64,000 bases of DNA, from contig NZ_JAJSOH010000001.1 of NCBI RefSeq assembly GCF_021277265.1, positions 186,001-250,000 on the forward strand, written 5' to 3'. Both the position numbers and the translations under genes were made by a program. Every line of letters begins with the position of its first letter. The stretch's first letter is position 1. Positions 32,813 to 40,214 of this stretch are shown here, in pieces. This stretch comes from Kineosporia rhizophila. GTDB lineage: Bacteria > Actinomycetota > Actinomycetes > Actinomycetales > Kineosporiaceae. The notes beneath the pieces are model-generated. The model ran no database searches and had not been told where the DNA came from. It worked only from the letters and a program-made list of their open reading frames with translations.

Positions 32813-33574
32813 TCACAGCTGACGCAGCCAGCGTTCGCACAGGTCGGTCCAGCCGGCCGTGTGCGGGATGCTGACCAGCGGGGGCATCCGCTCCCCCTCC
32901 GGCGCCTCGCCCCACGACACGCCGTCGGCCAGCCCGATGCCGTGATACCCCTCCGGGAAGACATGGATCTCGCAGCTCACCCCGGCCGCGGCGCAGGCCC
33001 GGACGAGCTCCAGCGTGTTGGGCAGACCGGGCGGATCGTTCAGAGTGCACCAGGCGAAGACCGGTCCCGTCCCGGGCGAGATGTGGGTGACCGGCGAGAA
33101 CTCGTCGCGCAGGTGCAGGCGCCCGTTGGTCATGGCCTCGACCGGCGCATCCGGGAGCAGCTTCAGATCTGCCACCGAGTACGCCAGTACACTGAATTCC
33201 GGCCTCGGGGGCGATGTTCCGGGCGCGTCCAGACTCAGCACCGCACCGGTGGCCAGCAGCCCGGCCAGGTGCCCTCCGGCGCTGGCGCCGAACACCCCGA
33301 CCTTGCCGACGTCCAGCCCGTGCTCGCCGCCGCGCACCCAGTCCAGGGCCTGCCGGGCGGCGACCAGCGGCCCCGGCCAATCGGTCTCGGACGGGAACGG
33401 GTAGCGGAAAGTGAAGGCGTGCACCCCGATGGAGGCGAACCAGTGCGCGACCCCGGCCCCCTCGTGCGGGGCGTGGAACCGGTAGGCGCCACCTGGGAAC
33501 ACCAGGACGGCGGGGCGGGGACCTGCTACGGGGGCCGGGACCACGTCGATCCGGGCAGCGATCTCGAAAGGCAA
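32813..33574 (-). CDS. Alpha/beta hydrolase (acetylesterase/lipase type)
   Basis: 253 residues. Oxyanion motif FPGGAY near residue 27, nucleophile elbow GASAGG with Ser at about 98, and a C-terminal His in GYHGIG; together these give the fold of BD-FAE-type or lipase/esterase alpha/beta hydrolases. Cytosolic, no signal. Start: TTG at 33574 with AAGG 6 bases upstream gives MPFEIAARIDVVPAP; the longer reading to 33742 has no coding character. An ATG at 33599 in another frame gives MEEPNL, so a frameshift near the 5' end cannot be excluded. The CPBP gene lies 94 bases upstream in the same direction. Confidence 0.8.
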   Translation of the reverse strand: MPFEIAARIDVVPAPVAGPRPAVLVFPGGAYRFHAPHEGAGVAHWFASIGVHAFTFRYPFPSETDWPGPLVAARQALDWVRGGEHGLDVGKVGVFGASAGGHLAGLLATGAVLSLDAPGTSPPRPEFSVLAYSVADLKLLPDAPVEAMTNGRLHLRDEFSPVTHISPGTGPVFAWCTLNDPPGLPNTLELVRACAAAGVSCEIHVFPEGYHGIGLADGVSWGEAPEGERMPPLVSIPHTAGWTDLCERWLRQL

Positions 33575-33668
33575 TGTCGACCTTGAGGTTCGGCTCCTCC
33601 ATGCCTGACGCAGTCCGCCAGCGGCACGCGAAGCTGATCGACACCATGCCCCGGTCGGTCGACTGCCG

Positions 33669-34505
33669 TCAAGCGCGCCGGCGTAGGACGACGAAGCCGA
33701 GTCCCGCCACCAGCAGGTAGACCAGCACAAGCAGTTCCACACCCGGTTCGGTCGCCACCGACAGGCCGGTGTCGAAGTTGTCGCTGGGCAGAAGGATGCG
33801 GTTGGCGGTGAGGAAGGTCAGATGTACGCCGATCGCTGCCCACAACGATCCCGTCGCCTCCCGGGCCAGCAGCAAGACCGCGCTGAAGGCGGTGAGCAGC
33901 ACGGCGTAGGCCACCGGATCCTGGCCGCCGGGTGCGAAAGTGGCCGGATCAGTGGGAATGCCGAGCACCTGACCAGCCGCCGCGGTCAATGCGATGGCGG
34001 CCGCCGGAGCCACGACGAAACTGGCCGTGGTCAGGACGGCCGCCAGTTTCAGCCGCCCACTGCCGCGCAGTGAACCGTAGACCGAACCCCGGAACGCCAG
34101 CTCTTCCGGGACGGCTTCGTGCGCCAACGCCAGAAGGGTGTTGGTGACCAGGAAGAGCAGCAGCACAGCCGGTTCGACGGCGGTGAAGGAGATCCAGCCG
34201 GCCAGGAAGGCGGGCCCGAAGGTGATGCCCACCGCGGCGACGGTGACCATCGCTCCAGCAAGAGCTTGCTCCGGGTGCGCGAGGGCCAGCGGCGACCGGT
34301 CCCGCCGGTGCACGAGCAGCACCAACGGCACCCCGACGAGCAGCGTGATGACGGCCGGAACCGCCTTGACCAGGACATCCGGAGGGTGGCTGACGGCCTC
34401 TTCGAACGCGGCCAGGCCGAGCGAGGCCGCGGCCATCGCCACGACGAACGCACTCCAGCCCAGCAGCGCCCGAACCCCCCGGGCAGTACGACTGTATTGC
34501 CTCAT
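33669..34505 (-). CDS. CPBP family intramembrane metalloprotease-like protein
   Basis: 278 residues with about eight membrane helices. The family motif EExxxR is present as PEELAFRGSVYGSL in the middle of the protein, and a second-motif His occurs in WAAIGVHLTFLTAN, so the metal site looks complete. Family members process membrane peptides or act in bacteriocin self-immunity. ATG at 34505 is chosen because it lies opposite the divergent TetR gene; the longer reading to 34589 would run over the TetR start. One of the two operator copies lies within its first codons. Confidence 0.85.
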   Translation of the reverse strand: MRQYSRTARGVRALLGWSAFVVAMAAASLGLAAFEEAVSHPPDVLVKAVPAVITLLVGVPLVLLVHRRDRSPLALAHPEQALAGAMVTVAAVGITFGPAFLAGWISFTAVEPAVLLLFLVTNTLLALAHEAVPEELAFRGSVYGSLRGSGRLKLAAVLTTASFVVAPAAAIALTAAAGQVLGIPTDPATFAPGGQDPVAYAVLLTAFSAVLLLAREATGSLWAAIGVHLTFLTANRILLPSDNFDTGLSVATEPGVELLVLVYLLVAGLGFVVLRRRA

Positions 34506-34532
34506 CGATCCAGCATCAGCAATACAGTCGTA
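34487..34532. promoter_or_regulatory. Twin TetR-type operators
   Basis: TACGACTGTATTGC (34487-34500) and GCAATACAGTCGTA (34519-34532) form a perfect 14-bp inverted repeat, 32 bp centre to centre. Each copy contains its own dyad, (A/G)TAC-GACT-GTAT, the size of a TetR dimer site. They lie in and next to the 59-bp gap between the divergent CPBP and TetR genes, so both promoters would be covered. Confidence 0.65.
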
Positions 34533-34564
34533 TCGGACAAGTAGACCAAAGACTAGGATTGCGC

Positions 34565-35152
34565 ATGGACCAGGCCTGGGATCCGACACGCGGCCGACAG
34601 GTGATCGCCGAGGCGGCGGTACACCTGGTGGCCACCCACGGCCTCGAGGGCGTGAGCGTGCGCAAGGTCGCCACCCAGGCGCGGGTGAGCGCCGGCCTGG
34701 TGCAGCACCACTTCCCCACCAAGCAGGCCCTGCTGCTGGCCGCGATGCACCAGGTCGACGCCGCGGTCCAGGCCCGGCTCGAGCCCCTCGTGAGCGACCG
34801 GCGATCAGCCTCCGCGCGCCTGCGGGCTCTGGCCCTGGAGATCCTCCCCCTGGACGAGACCCGGGCCACCGAGGCCCGGGTGTGGCTGGCGTTCATCGCC
34901 GCAGCGCCCGCCGATCCAGCGATCGCCCAGGCTCATGCCGCCACCTGGCAGGAACTGGCCGAGATCCTCACCCGCCTGCTCACCCACCACCACGGCAGCG
35001 ACCAGCCCGAACTGGACCGGGCCACCCTGCTCCTGGCCGGACTCGACGGCCTGGCCGTCACCGCCCTGGCCGAGCCGCAGCGACTTCCCCCGCCCCGCCT
35101 GCTCGCACTCGCCGAGCAGCTGATCGGGCAGGCCCTCTCGCCATATAGTTGA
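34565..35152 (+). CDS. TetR family transcriptional regulator
   Basis: 195 residues. N-terminal HTH (about 10-56: RQVIAEAAVHLVATHGLEGV, then VRKVATQARVSAGLVQHHFP), followed by a helical ligand domain of the BetI-like C-terminal type with WLAFIAAAPADPAIAQAHA. ATG at 34565 has AGGA 6 bases upstream. Divergent from the CPBP gene and 50 bases upstream of the dioxygenase gene in the same direction; either or both may be targets. Confidence 0.92.
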   Translation: MDQAWDPTRGRQVIAEAAVHLVATHGLEGVSVRKVATQARVSAGLVQHHFPTKQALLLAAMHQVDAAVQARLEPLVSDRRSASARLRALALEILPLDETRATEARVWLAFIAAAPADPAIAQAHAATWQELAEILTRLLTHHHGSDQPELDRATLLLAGLDGLAVTALAEPQRLPPPRLLALAEQLIGQALSPYS

Positions 35153-35202
35153 GGATTCAAGTACAGTGACGGCTCTCAACCGCACGCTCCTGGGAGCTCG
35201 CC

Positions 35203-36069
35203 ATGTCTGATCCGTTCAACCCCAAGGTGCCGGCCGGGGCCTACGATGCCCTCCTCGCCGACGTCCTGCCCCAGGCCCGCGAGCAGCGCCTCTGGGAACC
35301 GGCCGACGGCCCGCTCCCGTCGTTGTTCGTCAGCCACGGCGCCCCACCCACCCTGGACGACGCCGACTGGCTGCGTGACTTGTACACCTGGGGCCAGTCG
35401 ATGCCGAAGCCCAGGGGCATCGTGATCGTGTCGGCGCACTGGGAGAACGCCCCGCTGGCGATCTCCGCATCGGCAGCCGGCACCGAGCTGTACTACGACT
35501 TCGGCGGCTTCCACCCGCGCTACTACGAGCTGAAGTACCGCTCCCCCGACGCGAGCGCCCTGGCCCATCAGGTGGCAGGCAGCCTGGCCGACACCGAGCC
35601 CCTGCACCAGTTCGTCGACCGTGGCCTCGACCACGGCGCGTTCATTCCGATGATGGCCATGTACCCGGCCGCCGACGTGCCGGTGATCCAGCTCAGCATG
35701 CCCAGCATGAACCCGGCGGCCCTGCTGAAGCTGGGCGAGCGGCTGCGCTCCCTGCGCCAGGAGGGCATCCTGGTGATCGGCTCGGGCTTCATGACGCACA
35801 GCTTCGCGGTGTTCCGGCACCCCGAACTGATCGGGCACAACCAGGCTTTCGACACCTGGGCGGTGGACGCGATGGCCCGCGGCGACGTGGACGCCCTGGT
35901 CGACTACCGGGCCAAGGCTCCCGGCGCGCAGGTCGCCCACCCCACGGCCGACCACTTCGTGCCCCTGCTGCTCACTCTCGGCGCAGCGTCGGCCCCGGGC
36001 CAGGGCATCGAGACCGCTTTCGGCCGCATGGTGATGGGCAACTCGATCCGCTCGATGCAGATGGCCTGA
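35203..36069 (+). CDS. LigB-type extradiol dioxygenase (4,5-DOPA dioxygenase family)
   Basis: 288 residues, class III extradiol ring-cleavage fold of the YgiD/DODA family. Metal ligands visible: His45 in FVSHGAPP, His79 in VSAHWENAP, and the conserved LDHGAF motif with the active His; also HSFAVF and HPTADHF near the C-terminus. Iron or zinc dependent in characterised members, opening catechol rings. Cytosolic. Probably regulated by the TetR protein encoded just upstream. Confidence 0.92.
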   Translation: MSDPFNPKVPAGAYDALLADVLPQAREQRLWEPADGPLPSLFVSHGAPPTLDDADWLRDLYTWGQSMPKPRGIVIVSAHWENAPLAISASAAGTELYYDFGGFHPRYYELKYRSPDASALAHQVAGSLADTEPLHQFVDRGLDHGAFIPMMAMYPAADVPVIQLSMPSMNPAALLKLGERLRSLRQEGILVIGSGFMTHSFAVFRHPELIGHNQAFDTWAVDAMARGDVDALVDYRAKAPGAQVAHPTADHFVPLLLTLGAASAPGQGIETAFGRMVMGNSIRSMQMA

Positions 36070-36074
36070 GACCC

Positions 36075-36227
36075 TCAGAAGGCCGCGAAGATCCCGAAGA
36101 TCACCAGGACGACGCCGACCAGCGCGGGCACCAGGCCGGAGACCCCCAGCGACTGCATCGCCACCGCCAGGACCCCGAGCCCCACACCGAGGGCCATGGC
36201 CCAGATCCCCACCGCTCTGCTGATCAC
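36075..36227 (-). CDS. Very small membrane protein (50 aa)
   Basis: Reading from GTG at 36227 to TGA at 36075-36077 gives 50 residues starting MISRAVGIWAMALGVGLGVL and ending LVGVVLVIFGIFAAF: two membrane helices joined by a short turn. An ATG at 36197 would give a 40-residue form. It follows thyA by 22 bases in the same direction. Composition (Gly, Val, Leu, Ala with a clean TM pattern) and lack of stops argue for a real small gene. Function unknown. Confidence 0.55.
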   Translation of the reverse strand: MISRAVGIWAMALGVGLGVLAVAMQSLGVSGLVPALVGVVLVIFGIFAAF

Positions 36228-36249
36228 AGCAGGACGGTACCAACCGGCC

Positions 36250-37155
36250 TCAGGTGGCGACCGGAATGCCCCGGATGCCGGGATGCGGGTCGTAGTCGGC
36301 CAGTTCGAAGTGTTCGGCGCGGAAGTCGTGTATGTCGCTCACGGCCCGCCCGGCCTCGGTCAGCCGCACGGTCGGGAACGGCCGCGGGTCGCGGGCCAGC
36401 ATCGTCTCGACCGCTTCCTTCTGGTCGAGATAGATGTGGGCGTCCGAAATGGTGTGGTAGTACGTGTCCGCCGGATACCCGGTGAGCTGTTCCAGCATCA
36501 GGGTCAGCGCCGCGTACTGCACGATGTTCGAGGGCACGCCCACCGGAACGTCTCCCGAGCGCTGGAACATGTGCAGGTGCAGCCGGCCGCCGAGCACCCG
36601 CACGTGGACCCAGCCGTGGCACGGAGCGATCGTGGTCCTGGGAAGCTTTCCCGCACCGCGGATCTGGTACTGCGGGATCCACGGCGAAACGAAATGCGTG
36701 CGGTCGCCGGGCAGTTCGCGGATCTGCTCGACCAGGTGCTTGAACTGGTCGAACCCGCCGCCCTCGGAGGTGGGGAAGTCGTGGAAGGCGCCGCCGTACG
36801 AGCCGGGGCCGAGCGTGCCCGGCTCGATCCCCTTCTTCAGGGTCTTCTCCGGGGTGGCCCACGCACCCCACCAGTCGCACCCGAACTCCTCGAACTCGTC
36901 CATCGTGGTGGCGCCGTTGACGAACGCGCAGAGCTCGCCGATCGCCTTCTGCCAGAACGCCTTCACGCTGCGCTCGGTGATCAGCGGGAACCCGTTGGCC
37001 AGCGGGAAGGTCATGGTCTGCTGCATCAGGGTGAGCGCGGTCACGCCCTGACGGGTGGGCACCTCGACGCCGCTGGTGAGGATCCGCCGCAGCACCTCGC
37101 GGTACTCGGAGGAAGGCTGACGTTCGGCGTAGGGCAGGTACTCCACGCCCGCCAC
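36250..37155 (-). CDS. thyA: Thymidylate synthase (ThyA family, divergent)
   Basis: 301 residues. Catalytic Cys at about 179 in APCHGWVHV, phosphate and base-binding motif QRSGDVPVGVPSNIVQYAAL (Asp and Asn present, as needed for dUMP), and the SDAHIYLDQ motif. Family reaction: dUMP plus methylene-THF to dTMP and DHF. It departs from classical ThyA in several places: SNI instead of FNI, SPWIPQYQ in place of the WNP region. It may instead act on another pyrimidine nucleotide, as dCMP hydroxymethylases do, but Asn favours dUMP. GTG start at 37155 has GGGAGG 4 bases upstream; the previous gene stops 1 base before. Confidence 0.85.
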   Translation of the reverse strand: MAGVEYLPYAERQPSSEYREVLRRILTSGVEVPTRQGVTALTLMQQTMTFPLANGFPLITERSVKAFWQKAIGELCAFVNGATTMDEFEEFGCDWWGAWATPEKTLKKGIEPGTLGPGSYGGAFHDFPTSEGGGFDQFKHLVEQIRELPGDRTHFVSPWIPQYQIRGAGKLPRTTIAPCHGWVHVRVLGGRLHLHMFQRSGDVPVGVPSNIVQYAALTLMLEQLTGYPADTYYHTISDAHIYLDQKEAVETMLARDPRPFPTVRLTEAGRAVSDIHDFRAEHFELADYDPHPGIRGIPVAT

Positions 37156-37156
37156 A

Positions 37157-37663
37157 CTACCTCCCGGACTGCTGCGACCTCCGCCGCTCCTCGGCCTCCT
37201 CCTGCGCCTCCTCGACCGCCTCCTCGTGACGGATCTCGCGGAAGTTGAGGTACGAGTAGACGATGGTGGCCGCCGCGATCAGCGCCGAAACGATCAGCGA
37301 GGCCCCCACGCCCCAGCCGCCCTTGAGCCACCACTCGTCGTCGATCGGCCACCACGAGGGCACCGGCGTGCCAACCCCCCAGACGATGCCGATTGCCATC
37401 AGCGACAGCACGCCGAGCACCGACATCGCGATCCGCCAGGGCGCCGCCACACTGTCGGCCGCGGTGCGCAGCGCCGCCTTCTTCACCGGCTCGAGCCGCC
37501 GCTCGGCCCACTCGTACTGGGTGGCCAGCACGGCGAGCCCGGCGAAGAGCGCCAGCAGACCCGGCCCGGGCAGCACCAGGGCCGCGATCCCGGCCAGCAC
37601 CAGCGCCCAGCCCACCACCTGCAGCGCAAGGCTCTTCAGGGCGTTCGTCCCGGGCACTCTCAT
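37157..37663 (-). CDS. PGPGW family transmembrane protein
   Basis: 168 residues. The family hallmark is the sequence VLPGPGLLALFAGLAVLATQYEWAERRLEPVKK (given here as PGPG followed by W) with membrane helices on either side, then two more helices and a Glu/Arg-rich C-terminal tail (EEAVEEAQEEAEERRR). ATG at 37663 is used; an ATG at 37687 is an alternative. Function of the family is not known. Directly upstream of thyA, 1 base apart, so co-transcribed. Confidence 0.85.
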   Translation of the reverse strand: MRVPGTNALKSLALQVVGWALVLAGIAALVLPGPGLLALFAGLAVLATQYEWAERRLEPVKKAALRTAADSVAAPWRIAMSVLGVLSLMAIGIVWGVGTPVPSWWPIDDEWWLKGGWGVGASLIVSALIAAATIVYSYLNFREIRHEEAVEEAQEEAEERRRSQQSGR

Positions 37664-37886
37664 GGCAGCTACCTGTACTTTCGTCATCGGGCCGGCGCGG
37701 ACATTCCACCGCGCCGGAGCCTGCCCCGCGAGGCCATCCTGCCCAACGGCCGACGCCCGCACGCCGGTTCCGCCGGATATTCACCTGAAAGTGCCCTCCG
37801 GATCGCCGATCCGTCTCGAGTCGCCGCTCAACCTGACTCGGGTAGCTTGCCGAGGCTCAGTCGAAGCCGAAGGTTGGGAGCACTCG

Positions 37887-38333
37887 TTGTACGAGCTCAT
37901 CTACGCCAGCCGGGCCGTGGTCGACCTGAGCGAGAACGAACTCGAGGTCTTCCTCGGCCGCAGCCGTGAGCGCAACGCCGCCGCCGACATCACCGGCTGC
38001 CTGTTGCACGTGCACGACCGCCCGGGCGATGCGGCCTACTTCGTGCAACTGCTGGAAGGCCCTCAGGAGGCGGTGGAGGAGACCTACCGGCGCATCACCC
38101 AGGACCTGCTGCACGTCGACAGCACGGTGGTCTACCAGGGCGAACGTGAGGGCCGCGGGTTCGAGGGCTGGCGGATGCGGCTGGCCACCATCACCACCGA
38201 GTCGGTGCTCGCGCTGATCGCCACCGACCCGGAGTACCTGAACGACCCCCGCCCGACCGCCGAGCTGCTCCAGAACCCCTCGCTGGCCCGGGCCCTGCTG
38301 GAGCTCCAGGCCGGCCGGGCGGTCACCCCCTAG
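37887..38333 (+). CDS. BLUF blue-light photoreceptor protein
   Basis: 148 residues. BLUF domain at about 1-95: flavin-contacting Tyr6 (ELIYASRA), Asn30 (SRERNAAADITGCLL) and Gln54 (YFVQLLEGP), the three residues of the photocycle, are all present; the loop before Gln is 6 residues longer than in short BLUF proteins. A C-terminal helical extension of about 50 residues follows. FAD-binding, cytosolic. TTG start at 37887 has GGGAG 6 bases upstream; longer readings run into the opposite PGPGW gene. No obvious output partner next to it. Confidence 0.88.
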   Translation: MYELIYASRAVVDLSENELEVFLGRSRERNAAADITGCLLHVHDRPGDAAYFVQLLEGPQEAVEETYRRITQDLLHVDSTVVYQGEREGRGFEGWRMRLATITTESVLALIATDPEYLNDPRPTAELLQNPSLARALLELQAGRAVTP

Positions 38334-38335
38334 CC

Positions 38336-39082
38336 TCAGCGCCGGCGTGAGCGGGTGACCTCGACCGGGTTGATCGTGGCGGCCGACCACTCCCGGGCCA
38401 GCGCGATGCTGTCTTCCCGGCCCGAGGTGACGTGCTCGAACGCGCAGCGGGCGGCCTGCTCGGCATCGCCTGCGGCCAGCGCGTCGTACAGCTCCTGGTG
38501 CTCGTCGCACTGCTGCCCCAGGTCGCGCTGCCGGGTCAGGTGGAACAGCCACTGCGTGCGGGCCTCCAGAGGCCGCATCATGGACGTCAGCAGCGGGTTG
38601 TCGGCGATCCGCACCAGCACACGGTGGAACTGCGAGTTCGCCGCCGCGATGGCCGGGTGGTCCTGGGCCGCCAGGGCCCCGCGGGCCCGGTCGATCTGCT
38701 CGCGCAGCTCGGCCAGCCCCTCCTCGCCCACCCGGTGCGCGGCCAGGCGCGCGGCGAGCACCTCCAGGCTCTCGCGGACATCGAACAGATCACGGACGTC
38801 GGCGGCGGTGAACGGGGCCACCAGGGCTCCCTGCCGGGGCACCAGGACGACCAGGCCGTCGTTGGCCAGCAACTGCAGCGCCTCGCGCAGCGGGATCCGC
38901 GAGACCTCGAGTTCCGCCGCCAGGTCGCGCTCGAAAAGCCGCTGCCCGGGCGCATAGACGAGATTGACGATGCGGCTGCGCAGTTCGTCGTAGGTCGCCT
39001 CGCGCAACGACGGCGCCGATCCCTGGTCGCCGGGCTTCTCTCTGCCGTTCCGCACCACCGTCACACCCCCAGCATTGCTCAC
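38336..39082 (-). CDS. GntR family (FCD) transcriptional regulator
   Basis: 248 residues. N-terminal winged helix (LREATYDELRSRIVNLVYAP, EVSRIPLREALQLLANDG) and C-terminal FCD ligand domain with metal-site residues (DLFDVRESLEVLAARLA, ANSQFHRVLVRIADNPLL, DEHQELYDALAAGD, FEHV). Start GTG at 39082 is a best guess; a GTG at 39064 is possible. Divergent from the nucleoside transporter operon, whose promoter holds a GntR-type palindrome, so it is the likely regulator. Confidence 0.88.
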   Translation of the reverse strand: MSNAGGVTVVRNGREKPGDQGSAPSLREATYDELRSRIVNLVYAPGQRLFERDLAAELEVSRIPLREALQLLANDGLVVLVPRQGALVAPFTAADVRDLFDVRESLEVLAARLAAHRVGEEGLAELREQIDRARGALAAQDHPAIAAANSQFHRVLVRIADNPLLTSMMRPLEARTQWLFHLTRQRDLGQQCDEHQELYDALAAGDAEQAARCAFEHVTSGREDSIALAREWSAATINPVEVTRSRRR

Positions 39083-39161
39083 CGCCCTCGTCCCCCACGA
39101 ACTTTCCCGACCTTTACCCCGCCGAAACGTGGCCGTCACAGCCCCTCACCACCCTCGTTGC

Positions 39162-39179
39162 TTAGTGGTATACCGCTAA
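39162..39179. promoter_or_regulatory. GntR/FCD-type operator
   Basis: TTAGTGGTATACCGCTAA, a palindrome with a single asymmetric pair, centred on GTATAC. The core TGGTATACC matches the TNGTNNNACNA form common to FadR/FCD regulators. It lies 34 bases upstream of the ATG of the substrate-binding protein, where it would overlap the promoter. Confidence 0.6.
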
Positions 39180-39212
39180 TTGGTGAACGCAGACAACGAA
39201 GGGCTCACTGCC

Positions 39213-40214
39213 ATGGCCTCCCGCTCGTTCCCGCCCCACAGCCTTCTGGCCGCCACCCTCGTCGGGGCATCCGTGCTGCTCAGCGCCTGCGGCTCGGACA
39301 GCCCCGAGGCCTCCCCGGCGGCCGGCGACGACGCCCTCAAGGTCGGCGTGTTCTTCCCCGGCTCGATCTCCGACACCGGGTTCATGCAGTCCGGCTACCT
39401 CGGCTACGAACGCCTGAAGAAGGCCGGTGAGGTCGAGCTCAGCTACGTGGAACAGGTCGAGGCCGCCGACTACGAACAGGCCCTGGTCCGCTTCGCGTCG
39501 CAGAACGACCTGGTGATCTCGCTGGGCGGGCAGACCGACGCCGACGTGCGCAAGGTCGCGCCGCAGTTCCCCGAGGTCGAGTTCGTCGAGATCGGCGGCC
39601 CGGCCGATGCCGAGCCCCTGGCCAACCTCGCCTACTACGACCCGCAGCAGGCCGAGGCCGAGTTCCTCACCGGCGCCGTGTCGGCGATGGCCTCGGCCAA
39701 GGGCACCATCGGCTTCGTCGGCGGGGTGGAACTGCCCGCGATCGTCAATGCGGCGAACGCCTTCAGCAACGGCGCGCAGTTCGCCGATCCCGCCGTGAAG
39801 GTACTTCCGCCGCAGTACGTGGGCGATTTCAACGATCCCGCCAAGGCCAAGCAGGCGGCCGCCGCGAACTACGGCGCCGGGGCCGACGTGCTCGGGCAGA
39901 TCGTGAACCTCGGCAAGCAGGGCATCCAGCAGGCCGCGGCCGAGAGCAGCGCCCGGATGATCGGCGGCCCGATCCCGGGCAGCTGCGACGACGAGTCCTA
40001 CGTCGGCTACGTGCAGACCGACATCGGCAAGGAGATCGAGTACGCGGTCGCCGCCGTCCAGGACGGCACCTGGAAGGCCGAGCAGGTGCCGTTCGGCCTG
40101 ACCTCGGACAAGGACGCCACCGACTTCGTGCTCTGCGACGAGGACGCCGAGATCCGGGCCACGCTGGAGAAGGCGAAGACGCAGCTGGCCTCCGGCGCGG
40201 TCGAGCCCTACTGA
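39213..40214 (+). CDS. BMP-type nucleoside-binding lipoprotein
   Basis: 333 residues. Lipobox LLSAC near residue 26 (GASVLLSACGSD), then a BMP/PnrA-type solute-binding fold: LKVGVFFPGSISDTGFMQSG, the LVISLGGQTDADVRKVAPQF segment and YVGYVQTDIGKEIEYAVAAV. Members bind purine nucleosides on the cell surface and hand them to the ABC importer. ATG at 39213 has AAGGG 10 bases upstream; the reading from 39180 starts inside the operator. First gene of the operon. Confidence 0.9.
   Translation: MASRSFPPHSLLAATLVGASVLLSACGSDSPEASPAAGDDALKVGVFFPGSISDTGFMQSGYLGYERLKKAGEVELSYVEQVEAADYEQALVRFASQNDLVISLGGQTDADVRKVAPQFPEVEFVEIGGPADAEPLANLAYYDPQQAEAEFLTGAVSAMASAKGTIGFVGGVELPAIVNAANAFSNGAQFADPAVKVLPPQYVGDFNDPAKAKQAAAANYGAGADVLGQIVNLGKQGIQQAAAESSARMIGGPIPGSCDDESYVGYVQTDIGKEIEYAVAAVQDGTWKAEQVPFGLTSDKDATDFVLCDEDAEIRATLEKAKTQLASGAVEPY

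Noticed and set aside
33574..33742. Longer hydrolase N-terminus or a frameshift joining MEEPNLKVD to the hydrolase
   Set aside because: No coding character beyond 33574 in that frame, and a TTG with AAGG spacing explains the start; the frameshift stays possible but unproven.
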